Notes under the pieces: model-generated
Seen by the model: only the letters and a program-made list of their open reading frames with translations
What the model was told of the DNA's origin: nothing
The model's database searches: none
Source of the DNA: Streptomyces sp. LX-29
GTDB taxonomy: Bacteria; Actinomycetota; Actinomycetes; Streptomycetales; Streptomycetaceae
NCBI RefSeq assembly: GCF_029541745.1
Contig: NZ_CP089746.1
Location: 6,891,559-6,955,558, forward strand
Length of the DNA stretch: 64,000 nucleotides
Reading direction: 5' to 3'
Program-made: the position numbers and the translations under genes
Part shown: piece after piece, positions 7,931 through 17,500 of the stretch
Layout: each line of letters opens with the position of its first letter
Position numbering within the stretch: position 1 is the first letter of the stretch

Positions 7931-9593
7931 GCCCATGTCCCCGCATGCGCGGGGACCACCCCCGGCGCCGGCCGAGGACGGGAACACCCCCGCATGCGCG
8001 GGGACCACTTGATCACGGCGCCGGTGGTCAAGGGGGGCGGAACACCCCCGCATGCGCGGGGACCACCGGATCGGGGAGCTGATCTCCGTCAGCCACAGGG
8101 GACCACCCCCGCATGCGCGGGGACCACGTTTCGCCCTCCCACCACAGTGCCAGCACCGCGGGACCACCCCCGCATGCGCGGGGACCACGGGTTGCCGATC
8201 GCGAGGATGCGGCAGTCGGCGGGACCACCCCCGCATGCGCGGGGACCACGAACGCGCGCGGCGCCTTCCGGCGGTGGCGGGCGGGACCACCCCCGCATGC
8301 GCGGGGACCACCCACCAGTTCTGGAGGTACCGGACGACCTCCCGGGACCACCCCCGCATGCGCGGGGACCACCCCGCAGGTCAGCGTGAACCTGGCGCAC
8401 CCCTCGGGACCACCCCCGCATGCGCGGGGACCACCGACGGCGCACGTTGACGCCGGAGATGCGGGAGGGAACACCCCCGCATGCGCGGGGACCACGTAGC
8501 TAGAAGGCAAGGGGGTTGAGTGGGAGAGGGACCACCCCCGCATGCGCGGGGACCACGGATCGGAACGGCCGCTGAACAGGATGCCGAGAGGACCACCCCC
8601 GCATGCGCGGGGACCACTGCTTCGGTGTCGACGACCCGGGCGACGCGTCGGGACCACCCCCGCATGCGCGGGGACCACATGTACCCCGTGGTGACGAGGT
8701 GGCTGATCGCGGGACCACCCCCGCATGCGCGGGGACCACTACCGCTCGTAAGCCTCCGCCGCCGCAGCACGGGGACCACCCCCGCATGCGCGGGGACCAC
8801 GCCCTACTGGCCGCAGCCAACAAGTCCAGCGAGGGACCACCCCCGCATGCGCGGGGACCACCTGGTAGTCCATCACGCGGCTCCAGTCTGGGTGGGACCA
8901 CCCCCGCATGCGCGGGGACCACAGCCGTCGTTCGGCCAGGGAGTCACCGAGGGCGGGACCACCCCCGCATGCGCGGGGACCACATGTTGCAGATCGCTAC
9001 GCCCAGCACGCGGCAGGGACCACCCCCGCATGCGCGGGGACCACTGAGATCGCGCGATCAGTTAAAACGATGCATAGGGACCACCCCCGCATGCGCGGGG
9101 ACCACGACCCGTGGCGACACCGTGGCGCAGACGGCGAGGGACCACCCCCGCATGCGCGGGGACCACCTGTGCCTGACTGCCGGGGTGGCCGGTGCACTGG
9201 GACCACCCCCGCATGCGCGGGGACCACTCGGCGCCGCCAGGCGGAAGGAACGGGGGCAAGGGACCACCCCCGCATGCGCGGGGACCACCCCAACACCGAG
9301 GCGATCGGGTCCTGGTTGGTGGGACCACCCCCGCATGCGCGGGGACCACATGCCGCCTCCGGGCGCGTCTCCGCCGTCCTCGGGACCACCCCCGCATGCG
9401 CGGGGACCACCTGCCAACCCCCCGACCGATCTGCACGAGAAGGGGACCACCCCCGCATGCGCGGGGACCACACCCCGCGGTCGGCCGGCCGGAGCTCCTT
9501 CGGGGGACCACCCCCGCATGCGCGGGGACCACACACCTACGCCTCCGCCTCCGGCGGGGGATCCGGGACCACCCCCGCATGCGCGGGGACCAC
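7931..9593 (-). CRISPR. Type I-E CRISPR array, 28 repeats and 27 spacers
   Basis: Read on the minus strand, the 29-bp repeat starts GTGGTCCCCGCGCATGC and ends GGGGGTGGTCCC, with a CCCCGC/GCGGGG stem and GCAT loop typical of type I-E repeats cut by Cas6e. Repeat starts (plus coordinates) run 7931, 7980, 8038, 8099 and on in 61-62-bp steps to 9565. Most spacers are 32 bp, with two of 33 bp. The low-coordinate end is leader-distal: the repeat at 7931-7959 has lost its first 8 bases, the adjoining spacer is 20 bp and the next is 29 bp. Repeats at 7980, 8038 and 8467 share a C-to-A change. The cas genes lie upstream on the same strand, so the array is complete and probably functional. Confidence 0.98.
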
Positions 9594-9711
9594 AGAAGCT
9601 GACCTGCGGCTTTATGCGGCGAAGGTGCCGTTTTTACTTAGGATTGGAGATTCCGGCATAGCGGTCATTGGGTCCTCTCGGGTGGGTCCCCGGGTGGAGT
9701 CCGCCTGCACG
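9594..9711 (-). promoter_or_regulatory. CRISPR leader
   Basis: The 118 bp between the cas2e stop and the first intact repeat is the leader by position. Next to the array it contains a locally AT-richer segment (about 9625-9665, including TTTTTACTTAGGATTGG on the plus strand) that stands out from the surrounding GC-rich DNA. Leaders carry the array promoter and the site for new spacer integration. I could not pick out a certain IHF-like or promoter motif. Confidence 0.75.
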
Positions 9712-10077
9712 CTACCGCTGCCCGAACCGGCGGCGTTTGGCGGCCTTGCTCCAGCCCTGTGGGGGTGGGGTGGGTTGGCGTGGGGTGTGGCTGTGCGGGG
9801 TGTTGGGCGCGGGGCGGTGGAGGAGGGTGAGGCCCTCGTGGTCGGTGGGGTGCCAGGCGTGGTTGTGGGTCTGGAAGGTGAATCCTTGCTCGTTGTCGGC
9901 CTGGTGGACGAGAAGGGCGCGGCCCTGGGCCGCGTATTGGCGGACTTCGGCCCAGAGGATGTCGCGGATGCGAGCTGAGGGTGAGCCGAGGAATACGCCG
10001 GGGGAGATCTCCAGAAGCCAGCGGGTGAGGAAGCCCCGAAGCCCGGCCGGACAGTTGGCGAGGATGATGACGGTCAC
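9712..10077 (-). CDS. cas2e: CRISPR-associated endonuclease Cas2, type I-E
   Basis: About 121 residues. The N-terminus MTVIILANCPAGLRGFLTRWLLEISPGVF is that of the E. coli type (CT1978 family) Cas2, followed by SARIRDILWAEVRQY and NEQGFTFQTHNHAWHP. With Cas1 it forms the integrase complex that inserts new spacers at the leader end. The last about 35 residues (from HRPAPNTPHSHTPRQPTPPPQ) are a Pro/His/Thr-rich tail. The start overlaps the cas1e stop by 4 bp (ATGA), so the two are translationally coupled. It is the last cas gene before the leader. Confidence 0.95.
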   Translation of the reverse strand: MTVIILANCPAGLRGFLTRWLLEISPGVFLGSPSARIRDILWAEVRQYAAQGRALLVHQADNEQGFTFQTHNHAWHPTDHEGLTLLHRPAPNTPHSHTPRQPTPPPQGWSKAAKRRRFGQR

Positions 10078-11021
10078 CAGATGGGCTCGTCCCCGTAGTT
10101 GCGGCCGCCGGCCACCTGGGTGCCGCCGTCGGATTGCAGCATCATGCGGTCCTGTCCCTCCGCCGGCGCCTGAGTGGCGTCATAGCGCAGCAGATGTTTG
10201 ATGTCCCGCACGCAGCGATCGAGTAGGCCGGTCTCGTTGACACGGTCGCGAAGGGCTCTGCGGGTGCGGGAGGCTACGTCTTCGTCGCCCGCAGCCGCCG
10301 CGTCGAACGCCGCCGGGATGGCCACCTCGGTCTTGTAAAGGTCGGCGATGTCCAGCACGAAGGACCGCTCGTTTCCGGAGTGGACGAATCCGAGCGCCGG
10401 TGAGCAGCCGAGTGCGGTGACGACGGCGTGGGCGATGCCGTACATGCACTGTGCGGCCGCGGTGATGGCCTGGTTGGGGGCATCGCCGGCCGAGAAGTCC
10501 TCGCGGTGGTACTCGCGGCGTCGCCAGGGCACGCCGGTGCGGGCCGACTCAAGCCGGTAGCAGTCTCTGAGGCGGCGGCCCTCCAAGCTCAGCAGCTGCT
10601 GGCGGGTGCGGCCGGCCGGGTCCTCGTCCGGGAAGCGCAGTCTGTACATGGCTCGGGCCACCTCCAACCGGGTGCGCGGGTTCGCCCAGGCCGTGGCCTG
10701 GGCTTCGACAAGGCCCGAGGAGCGGGTGAGGGCACGGCCGCCCGCATAGAAGCGCACCCCGTGCTCGCCGACCCACGCCACGCCTGCCCCGCACTCGCCG
10801 AGGAGAGACATGGCCTGGTGGGACATCTGTGTACCGGGTCCCAGGAGGAGCGTTCCGATGGTGGCGGACGGAATGTGGGTCACACCGTCGGCATCTGTGG
10901 CGGTGATGGCGTTGTCGTCGCGCTGTACCTTGCAGCGTTCCAGGTAGAGGAAGGAGGTCCGGTCCCCGACTCGGGTGAGTTCGCGGGGCGTCGACACGCT
11001 CCGGCGGCTGACGGTGCTCAT
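10074..11021 (-). CDS. cas1e: CRISPR-associated integrase Cas1, type I-E
   Basis: About 315 residues from the ATG at 11021. Recognised by YLERCKVQRDDNAI, SATIGTLLLGPGTQMSHQAM and the metal-binding region PALGFVHSGNERSFVLDIAD, which holds the conserved His and Asp of the active site; an upstream Glu completes the triad. Cas1 is the catalytic subunit that cuts and joins protospacers into the array. It lies 4 bp downstream of cas6e and overlaps cas2e by 4 bp. Length and motifs are normal, so spacer acquisition should be possible. Confidence 0.96.
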   Translation of the reverse strand: MSTVSRRSVSTPRELTRVGDRTSFLYLERCKVQRDDNAITATDADGVTHIPSATIGTLLLGPGTQMSHQAMSLLGECGAGVAWVGEHGVRFYAGGRALTRSSGLVEAQATAWANPRTRLEVARAMYRLRFPDEDPAGRTRQQLLSLEGRRLRDCYRLESARTGVPWRRREYHREDFSAGDAPNQAITAAAQCMYGIAHAVVTALGCSPALGFVHSGNERSFVLDIADLYKTEVAIPAAFDAAAAGDEDVASRTRRALRDRVNETGLLDRCVRDIKHLLRYDATQAPAEGQDRMMLQSDGGTQVAGGRNYGDEPIW

Positions 11022-11025
11022 CGCC

Positions 11026-11742
11026 TCACCGCACCGGGGCCAGGGTCATCAGGCCGCAGCCATACGCCCTCGCCTTGCCCAGGCCCTGGGTGAGGGTGCG
11101 GCGGAAGAGAGCGAGGTCGGCGATGCGTAGGCGGCCGTCGAAGGTGACCCTAGTGAGGCGGACGTCGTTTCGGGAGTGGGCGGCCGGGGGGCGGCGGAAC
11201 TGGAGCGGGAGCTGGTCGCGCACGATCAGCTCGTGTTCGTCGCCGTACTCGGTCGACCGACGTTCCGGGGGTTTGCGTACCACCTCGAAGCCCGCCTTCT
11301 CCTGCTGCTGCAGCAACCACCGCAACTGGTGCCGGGGCGTCCGGTGCGCCACCCGCTTCGTGGGGGCGTCAGGCGCGGCATCCGGCCTACGGATGTGGTG
11401 CACCGGGTTGGCCGTGAGCCGGAAGCCCCAGGTGTCCCCTTCAGCGAGGGCGTTCAGGAAATCGCCGTAGGCGAAGGACGTCCAGCCCGGCGTGTCCAGA
11501 GTGGGCCAGCCCGCCTGCTCGACCAGATGGGTGAGATCGGGGCGGGTGGGGCTGACGATGAACAGGTCAGTCTCCGCCTGTCGGCCACGGTCGACGCGCC
11601 ACAGTACCCGGGGTCCCTGGCTGTCCCTGGGCGGCAGGTCCGGGAATCCCATGTTCACGGCGCCGTGCATCAGATGGGGAGAACCGAGCAGTCGGCGGGC
11701 ACCCGAACGGCCGGTGTTGATGCGGAATCGGGTCAGGAACAT
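11026..11742 (-). CDS. cas6e: CRISPR pre-crRNA endoribonuclease Cas6e (Cse3/CasE)
   Basis: About 238 residues from the ATG at 11742 (MFLTRFRINTGRSGARRLL). This start overlaps the cas5e stop by one base (TGATG). The N-terminal SPHLMHGAVNMGFPD segment holds the His region used for catalysis in this family, and the glycine-rich end GLGKARAYGCGLMTLAPV is the family signature. It cuts the repeat hairpin to make mature crRNAs and stays in the Cascade complex. An open extension of the frame upstream of 11742 overlaps cas5e and is not coding. Confidence 0.95.
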   Translation of the reverse strand: MFLTRFRINTGRSGARRLLGSPHLMHGAVNMGFPDLPPRDSQGPRVLWRVDRGRQAETDLFIVSPTRPDLTHLVEQAGWPTLDTPGWTSFAYGDFLNALAEGDTWGFRLTANPVHHIRRPDAAPDAPTKRVAHRTPRHQLRWLLQQQEKAGFEVVRKPPERRSTEYGDEHELIVRDQLPLQFRRPPAAHSRNDVRLTRVTFDGRLRIADLALFRRTLTQGLGKARAYGCGLMTLAPVR

Positions 11743-12557
11743 CAGGTCGACCTCGGGGGAGAATCTGCTGCCGGGGAAGTGGGCTTCGCGGACGTCCCGG
11801 ATTCGGGAGGCGGGCCGGCGGTCTGTGCCGCGACCGCGAGTACCTCGGTCGGGTCGTGGGGTGGCATGGACGCAGACTCCGGAGTGGGTACGGCGGTCTG
11901 CCCCCCGCGGACCCCGCGCAGCCCGTACCGGCGGTGACGTGGATCGAAGCTCAACGGGGTGTCGCGCAACGAGAAGTCGGGAGTGCTGGACGGGGGGCAG
12001 TCGATCAGGAGGTCCAGCGTCTCCGTTCCGCCTGTCCCGCCCTCCCGTTCCGCCTCCCGCTTCAGCCGCCGCACGTACCAGCCGGACGCCTGCCACGGGG
12101 CCCCGCGCAGGGCCTCCTCCAACGAGGTGTCCTGCGGCGGCCCCATGGCGATCTGCCGCGACGGTGGGCAGGAGCGCCGGCCCAGATAGGGGAGGAAGTG
12201 GGGTTCGAGCAGGGCGTCGTGCAGCAACTGGAGCAGCGGTCGATCACCTTCCACCCCCGCGACGAACACCGCGTCCGCGAGGTAGAAGCGCTCCGACAGC
12301 GGCATGGCCTTGCCCGAATCGGCGTGGTGTGCCGTCTGGAAGTCCCGCAGCCGCGAACCAGGCTGGTCGATGCGCACGCCGAACCGCAGTGCCACCAGGT
12401 CCGAGAGGTCCGCCTCCCGCGTACGGCCCAGCGCGGCGGCGAGCAGGCCGATCACGCCACTCTTCGTCGGAGCGTTCTCGGTGCTCCGGCGGGTGAAGCG
12501 GGCGGCGGATCCCCAGGACTGGAGCGGCCCGGCGAGCCGCAGCAACAGGGCGCTCAT
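11742..12557 (-). CDS. cas5e: Cascade subunit Cas5e (CasD)
   Basis: About 271 residues. The start MSALLLRLAGPLQSWGSAARF is the Cas5e signature, followed by TKSGVIGLLAAALGR and the RRSCPPSRQI loop. Cas5e binds the 5' handle of the crRNA at the foot of Cascade. The C-terminal about 60 residues (after GLRGVRGGQTAVPTP) are Pro/Ala/Ser-rich and probably disordered, longer than in the E. coli protein. The start overlaps the cas7e stop by 4 bp and its stop overlaps the cas6e start by one base. Confidence 0.94.
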   Translation of the reverse strand: MSALLLRLAGPLQSWGSAARFTRRSTENAPTKSGVIGLLAAALGRTREADLSDLVALRFGVRIDQPGSRLRDFQTAHHADSGKAMPLSERFYLADAVFVAGVEGDRPLLQLLHDALLEPHFLPYLGRRSCPPSRQIAMGPPQDTSLEEALRGAPWQASGWYVRRLKREAEREGGTGGTETLDLLIDCPPSSTPDFSLRDTPLSFDPRHRRYGLRGVRGGQTAVPTPESASMPPHDPTEVLAVAAQTAGPPPESGTSAKPTSPAADSPPRST

Positions 12558-13768
12558 GCGCCGGGCTCCAGCCGTGCCGCTACGGCGGCCTCCACGTCCT
12601 TCACCAGACCCGCCAGTGTCACCTCGACACCGAGCTCGGCCAGCGCCCTGGTCTCCTCGCCGACACGGAAGACCCAGGTCTGTTCACCGTCGGACACCCC
12701 GTACTGCTGCTCCAGGCTTGTGGCGTGCTCTGCGAGCTTCTTGCAGGCGCCTCTCAGGAATCCGCCCTCGTCCTCCTTGCGTACCGGCTCCTCGAAGGCG
12801 CCGACGAAGCTGACCGGTCGTCGGGTGCGGAGCTTGACGACCACCGCGGCCGGTAGCGTGTGGTTTCCGAAAGTGTTGATCTTGCCCGTCGGGAGTGAGG
12901 TGATGAAGCCCTCCAGAAACGCGCCTACCGCCTTCTGAGTCGGTGTCGACGGCGACTCGTCATTCCTCAACCCCACCCCGAGATTGCCGTGGAGTTCGTT
13001 CACGTCCACGGCCGCATAGCGGTAGAGCGTCGCGGAGTTGAAATCGATGGAACCGATCATCCCCGCGCCGGTCTCGTCGTCGGAATTCCGGTCGTCAACG
13101 GCCGTGAAGTAGTCGGACTCGATCTCGGAGACATGCACACCGATCGCGTGCGCGACCTGCGTGGCCGCCTCGACATTCAGGTCCGCGGAGTCGGCGACCA
13201 TTCGACCGAAGAGCGCGATGTCCACCGAGTGCCGGGTGTCGACGGCCTGCCGGGCCTTCGCCTTGTTCTCCTTGTCCTTCCAGTACTTCTGGAGAGACGC
13301 TACGGAACCGCCGGCGCTGCCCTCCACGGTAAGAGCGGCCAGTGCATCTAGCTGACGCCTGCTCAGGAACATCAGATATGCGGACTCTGGCGTGACTTTG
13401 TCCTCGTTGCCACCGTCGTCCTGAGCGGTCTTCGTCTTCCGTTTGGGCGCCTCGATCTTGCTGCCGGTCGCCGTCTTCATGGTCTCGACCGCCAGCTCGA
13501 TCGCGCTGGCAGGTGCCAGCGACGGATCCAGGGCGACGATGCGCTCGGCCAGCGCCTCGGCGACCCTCTTCGTCCGCACCCCCAATTCGGACGAGGGCAG
13601 TAGTTCCTCGAACGCCTTCCGGGTGGCGCGCTTCCACGCCTGACTGGAGACCCGCGCCCGCCGCACGCCGCCGTACAGCGCCGATTTGGGAGTGCCCGTG
13701 TCGTCCCGGTTCAGATTGCTCGGCGGGACGGTCTGCAAGATGTGGATGTCGAGGATGGTTCGCGTCAC
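12554..13768 (-). CDS. cas7e: Cascade backbone subunit Cas7e (Cse4/CasC)
   Basis: About 404 residues from the GTG at 13768, chosen because AAGGA sits just upstream and the protein then starts VTRTILDIHILQTVPPSNLNRD, the family N-terminus; the frame stays open to 13855 without family similarity. Other family motifs are GGVRRARVSSQAWKRATR, SVDIALFGRM and FNSATLYRYAAVDVNEL. Six copies normally form the helical backbone along the crRNA. A Lys/Asp-rich insert (KRKTKTAQDDGGNEDK) lies near residue 115. The gene is separated from cse2 by 58 bp, the largest gap in the operon. Confidence 0.95.
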   Translation of the reverse strand: MTRTILDIHILQTVPPSNLNRDDTGTPKSALYGGVRRARVSSQAWKRATRKAFEELLPSSELGVRTKRVAEALAERIVALDPSLAPASAIELAVETMKTATGSKIEAPKRKTKTAQDDGGNEDKVTPESAYLMFLSRRQLDALAALTVEGSAGGSVASLQKYWKDKENKAKARQAVDTRHSVDIALFGRMVADSADLNVEAATQVAHAIGVHVSEIESDYFTAVDDRNSDDETGAGMIGSIDFNSATLYRYAAVDVNELHGNLGVGLRNDESPSTPTQKAVGAFLEGFITSLPTGKINTFGNHTLPAAVVVKLRTRRPVSFVGAFEEPVRKEDEGGFLRGACKKLAEHATSLEQQYGVSDGEQTWVFRVGEETRALAELGVEVTLAGLVKDVEAAVAARLEPGA

Positions 13769-13826
13769 CGGGTTTCCGTTTCCTTTTCCTTGTCGTGCCG
13801 AAGCGGGGAGAGGAGTGAAGGCGGCG

Positions 13827-14552
13827 TCAGGATGGGGTGGGGCGCTTCTCGGCATAGGCCAGATGGAACTCTCGGCCCCATTCGCGGCGGACCGCGGACC
13901 GTTCGTTCTCGTTCTGCCATCTGACGAGCTGGTCGGCGAGACGTCCGTAATCCAGTGGAATCCGCGCCGTGCGCAGCAGAAGCACCATTTCCCGCAGCCG
14001 GGTGCCCAGCGACTCGAGCGACGTCGCCGTGCCGATCCGCACGAAGCGCTTGCGGAGCGTCTCGCTCAGCTCGTCCTCCAGGCGGGCTTCGGAGTTTCCC
14101 GAGTCGGCGGCTGGAGCGGTGAGACGTCGGACGGCGCGGCCCAGGGGCCACCCGGATTCGTACATATCGGCGTCCCGGGTGGACTGCTGGTGCAGGGCCC
14201 AGAGGGTTACCGCGAGATGGACGGCCTGCTCCTCGGCCCGCAGCTGTCGCTCGGCCGGGGGGAAGGGTGCCGCCTTCCCTTCCTGCTCCGCCTCGGCGGC
14301 CTGCTGGTCCCTGAGGTGGATGAGGTCGTCCAGGCCGTCGTCGATGCCCCAGGTGGTGGGGGAGTCGTGAGCGAGCCGTCCCACGCTACGGCGCAGTTGG
14401 GCCACGGTCGCGACAGCGGCCGCAGTGTCCCTGCGGTATCCGCCTTGAAGTCGCTTGAGGCAACGGGCGGTGGCGCGTCCGGCAAGGGGCTGGGGATGGT
14501 GACCGCCGGTCGTTCGGTCGGCTCCCTTGGAGGATGGTGTGCTGGTGGTCAT
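13827..14552 (-). CDS. casB: Cascade small subunit Cse2 (CasB, Cas11e)
   Basis: About 241 residues from the ATG at 14552, which overlaps the cas8e stop by one base (TGATG). The protein is mainly alpha-helical with Cse2 features: YRRDTAAAVATVAQLRR, AVHLAVTLWALHQQS and GRAVRRLT, then RLREMVLLLRTARIPLDYGRLADQL. Two copies normally form the belly of Cascade and steady the non-target DNA strand. The N-terminal about 25 residues are polar and low-complexity. Its place between cas8e and cas7e matches type I-E gene order. Confidence 0.92.
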   Translation of the reverse strand: MTTSTPSSKGADRTTGGHHPQPLAGRATARCLKRLQGGYRRDTAAAVATVAQLRRSVGRLAHDSPTTWGIDDGLDDLIHLRDQQAAEAEQEGKAAPFPPAERQLRAEEQAVHLAVTLWALHQQSTRDADMYESGWPLGRAVRRLTAPAADSGNSEARLEDELSETLRKRFVRIGTATSLESLGTRLREMVLLLRTARIPLDYGRLADQLVRWQNENERSAVRREWGREFHLAYAEKRPTPS

Positions 14553-17500
14553 CAGGCGACCTCCGGTCCGTTGTCGTCGTCGGTGGCCGAGCCCTCCGGC
14601 CGTGGGGCGGCTGCCGAGGGAAGTACCTGGTTCAGGCGCCGACGGAACCAGAGCTCGGCGCGGGCGTCGTCGACCCAGCGTTTGCCGATGCCGGGGACGT
14701 CGGCGATGCGCCCTTCGGACGCGGTCGGCCCGGCCGAGTCGAGCAGGCTCCGGCTGAGCCAGAGCACCCGGCGGCGGACGACGGCCTGCCAGGCCCGGCG
14801 CGCCGCCTGAGGGTCGGAATGTGTGGCCAGTTCGGCCAACCACCTCCGGTACGGACCGTCGAGCTCCCCGTATCCGAGATCGCGGGCGGCGCCCGTGGCG
14901 GGGGCCGGGTCGGAACCTGCGGCCCGGGCCAGGTTCCCGGCGAGGTGGCCGAGGGCGGCCACGGCCTGCTCGGCGTCGTTCACGGCGTCGACGGCTGTGT
15001 CGCCGTAGAGGACGTGCTCCTGGTGCAGCAGCACCATGGGAAAGACCACGGCGTCGTCCACGATCTCGTCCACGACGGACTGCTGGGTGCCGTACGCGGC
15101 GCCGACGATCCGCACGCGGATCAGCGAACGCGGGTCGAGCTCCCCCTCCGTGGTGAGCATCGAGAACCACCTGACGATCCCGGACGGAAGGGTGTGGGGT
15201 GCCTCCCGGCCGGCTGGGTCGTCGGTCGCGGCACGGCGCGCGGGCAGGAGGGAGGCCAGCCCGCGCCAGGCGGCCCGGCTCGGGTCGTGCTGCCGCGGCA
15301 GATAGACCAACCGGCGGCCCTGTTTCTTCTCCTGGGCGGGGCTGCGCCGCCACCCCGACATGGGCTCCAGCTTCCACGGGGCGTGCGCGGTGAGCGGGTC
15401 CCCGTAGCCGAGGACGACACCGGTCACCGCTCCGCCCTGGGCGTGCAGGCGGACGCGCCGGGACTGCCAGGTGTAGAGGTCGCGCAGCCCGGTCGGCCGG
15501 CGGGCGCCCGGCGCGTCCTCGGACGGCCCCGGCCCGAAGGGAGGACGTCGCCAGGCAGGCAGGTCCGCACCATCGACCGACGCCCTGCCGGCGGCCGCGT
15601 CCACGATGCCCTCGTCGAGAGCGACAAGGTTCAGCAGCAGCGTCTCGCGCAGGTTGGCTCCCTCGGCGAAGACCCCGCCCAGATTGCCGGCGGACCCCAC
15701 ACCGAGCGGGTAGACCTTCCCTGCCTTCGCGCGGTCGTCACCCGCCATCCCCGACTTGATGCCGGAGGGGTCGTAGGCGTGCGTGTGCACCAGCCAACGG
15801 GCCGCCTCCGCATACGACAGCCGGTCCACACCCGGGCGGCGCATGGCGAAGAACGGGTCGCCGTTCGGGACGTCGGCGACGATGCGGTTGAGCGAGGCTA
15901 CCTCGTCCTTCTCCGTACGCAGGTCCGCCACCTGGAAGAACGGCTGTTTCGCGTGCAGCAGGTCGAAGTGGTCGCGGTGGGTGTCGAGATAGTCGGCTAC
16001 GGGGGCGAACGGATCGACCGACAGCCACAGTTCGCTCCACTCCTCCACGTCCGTGGGACCGTCGAGCGCGTCGTACAGGATCGCCAGCAGCAGCCGCAGT
16101 AGAGCGAATTCCTGGGTGGGGAGATCCCCCACCAGCCGCCGTAGATCACGGGCCTGGGCGAAGACCTCGCGCAGTGAGAGCTCCTCCGTGCGGCCGTCGA
16201 GCCGCTGAACCGGCAGCCAGGGCGAGGAGACGAGATCGAAGGAAGGCGGTGGAGGAGGGGGCGGAGGCGGCAACGGACTCACTTCCTCCGTAGGGGGTGA
16301 CTCGACAACATGAGGAGTTCCGGAGGGGGTGGGGCTAATCGCCGTCCGCTCACGTTCCTCGTCTCCCTCTCTTGTCGACGCCGACGATGCCGGCGGGGTC
16401 GCGGGCGCGCCGGCGGACGACACACGCAGTCCGTCGGCGCTGCTGTACCTGAGAACGAAGCCTGACAGACGGGTCTGACAATCCTCGTCAAGGACGAGCA
16501 GTAACTCGCCTGCCAGCCAAGGGCATTCCTTGACCTGCCAGGCCGGCACCATGAAGCGCTCCAGCTCGGCGATGGTCCGGTCGATCACCCAGGGCTTGGC
16601 GAACTGCCACGGAAGGGTGATCGCACTCGCGGCGACGGCTTCGGCGGCGCGTCGCTCCGGTGGAAAGTCCCTGGAGAGCTCCAGCCCGCCCCGTCCGCCG
16701 TCGAGCCACGGCACGGTGGTCAACCGACCGTCCCGCAGCCGCCGCACGACCAGGACCTCCAAGCCCTCGTCGCCGTCCCGCACCTGGGCGCGCCCGGCCC
16801 GACTGTCGTCCACGTCCCCGGCCCCGGCCCCCAGCCACCCGTACACTGGCCGTCCCGCGCGGCGTACTGGTCCCAGGAGGAACGCCTCGGCTCTCTCCTG
16901 CTTCTCGGCGAGGAACCTCATATGGTCGTCGTGGGCGGTGCGCATCGCGCCGGCCCAGTTCTCCGGTCCGACGTCGCCGTCCCCGTAGGCCGCCTGCACC
17001 AGCGGGCTGATGTGGTCGGGGAGCACCAGCGAGAGCCCGTCCAGATGCGGGCCCAGCACGGCGAGCGCCCGCAGGAGCGGAAAAGATCGATAGACGGCGA
17101 GGGATCCACGCACGGGATGCGGCGGCTCCCCCTCCGCCTGCCAGTCCTCCACGCCGGTCACCAGGCAGCGGGCGCGCGACAGCCGTTCGGGCCGTTGACG
17201 CGGATGCCGATGGAGCCGACCCATCCGCTGGAGGAGCAGATCGACGGGCGCCAGGTCGGTGACGAGGAGGTCGAAATCGATATCGAGCGACTGTTCGACC
17301 ACCTGGCTGGCCACCACCACGTGCGGCCCGGCCGGTCGGACTCCGTGCCGGCCGAAGCTCTCCCGTAGCCGGGCGTCGTTGGCCGCGCGATCGGCGGCCA
17401 GGAACCGGGAGTGGGCGACGGTCACGGCGCCGTCCCCGAACCGCTCCCGCAGCACGTCGGCCGCTTCCAGCACCCGGTCGACGGTGTTGCGTACGACCAA

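Noticed and set aside
7900..9660. Long open frames on both strands across the CRISPR array, full of RGDH/PPPHARGP-like repeats
   Set aside because: They are a by-product of a repeat without stop codons. The 29-bp repeat and spacer structure explains the sequence completely.
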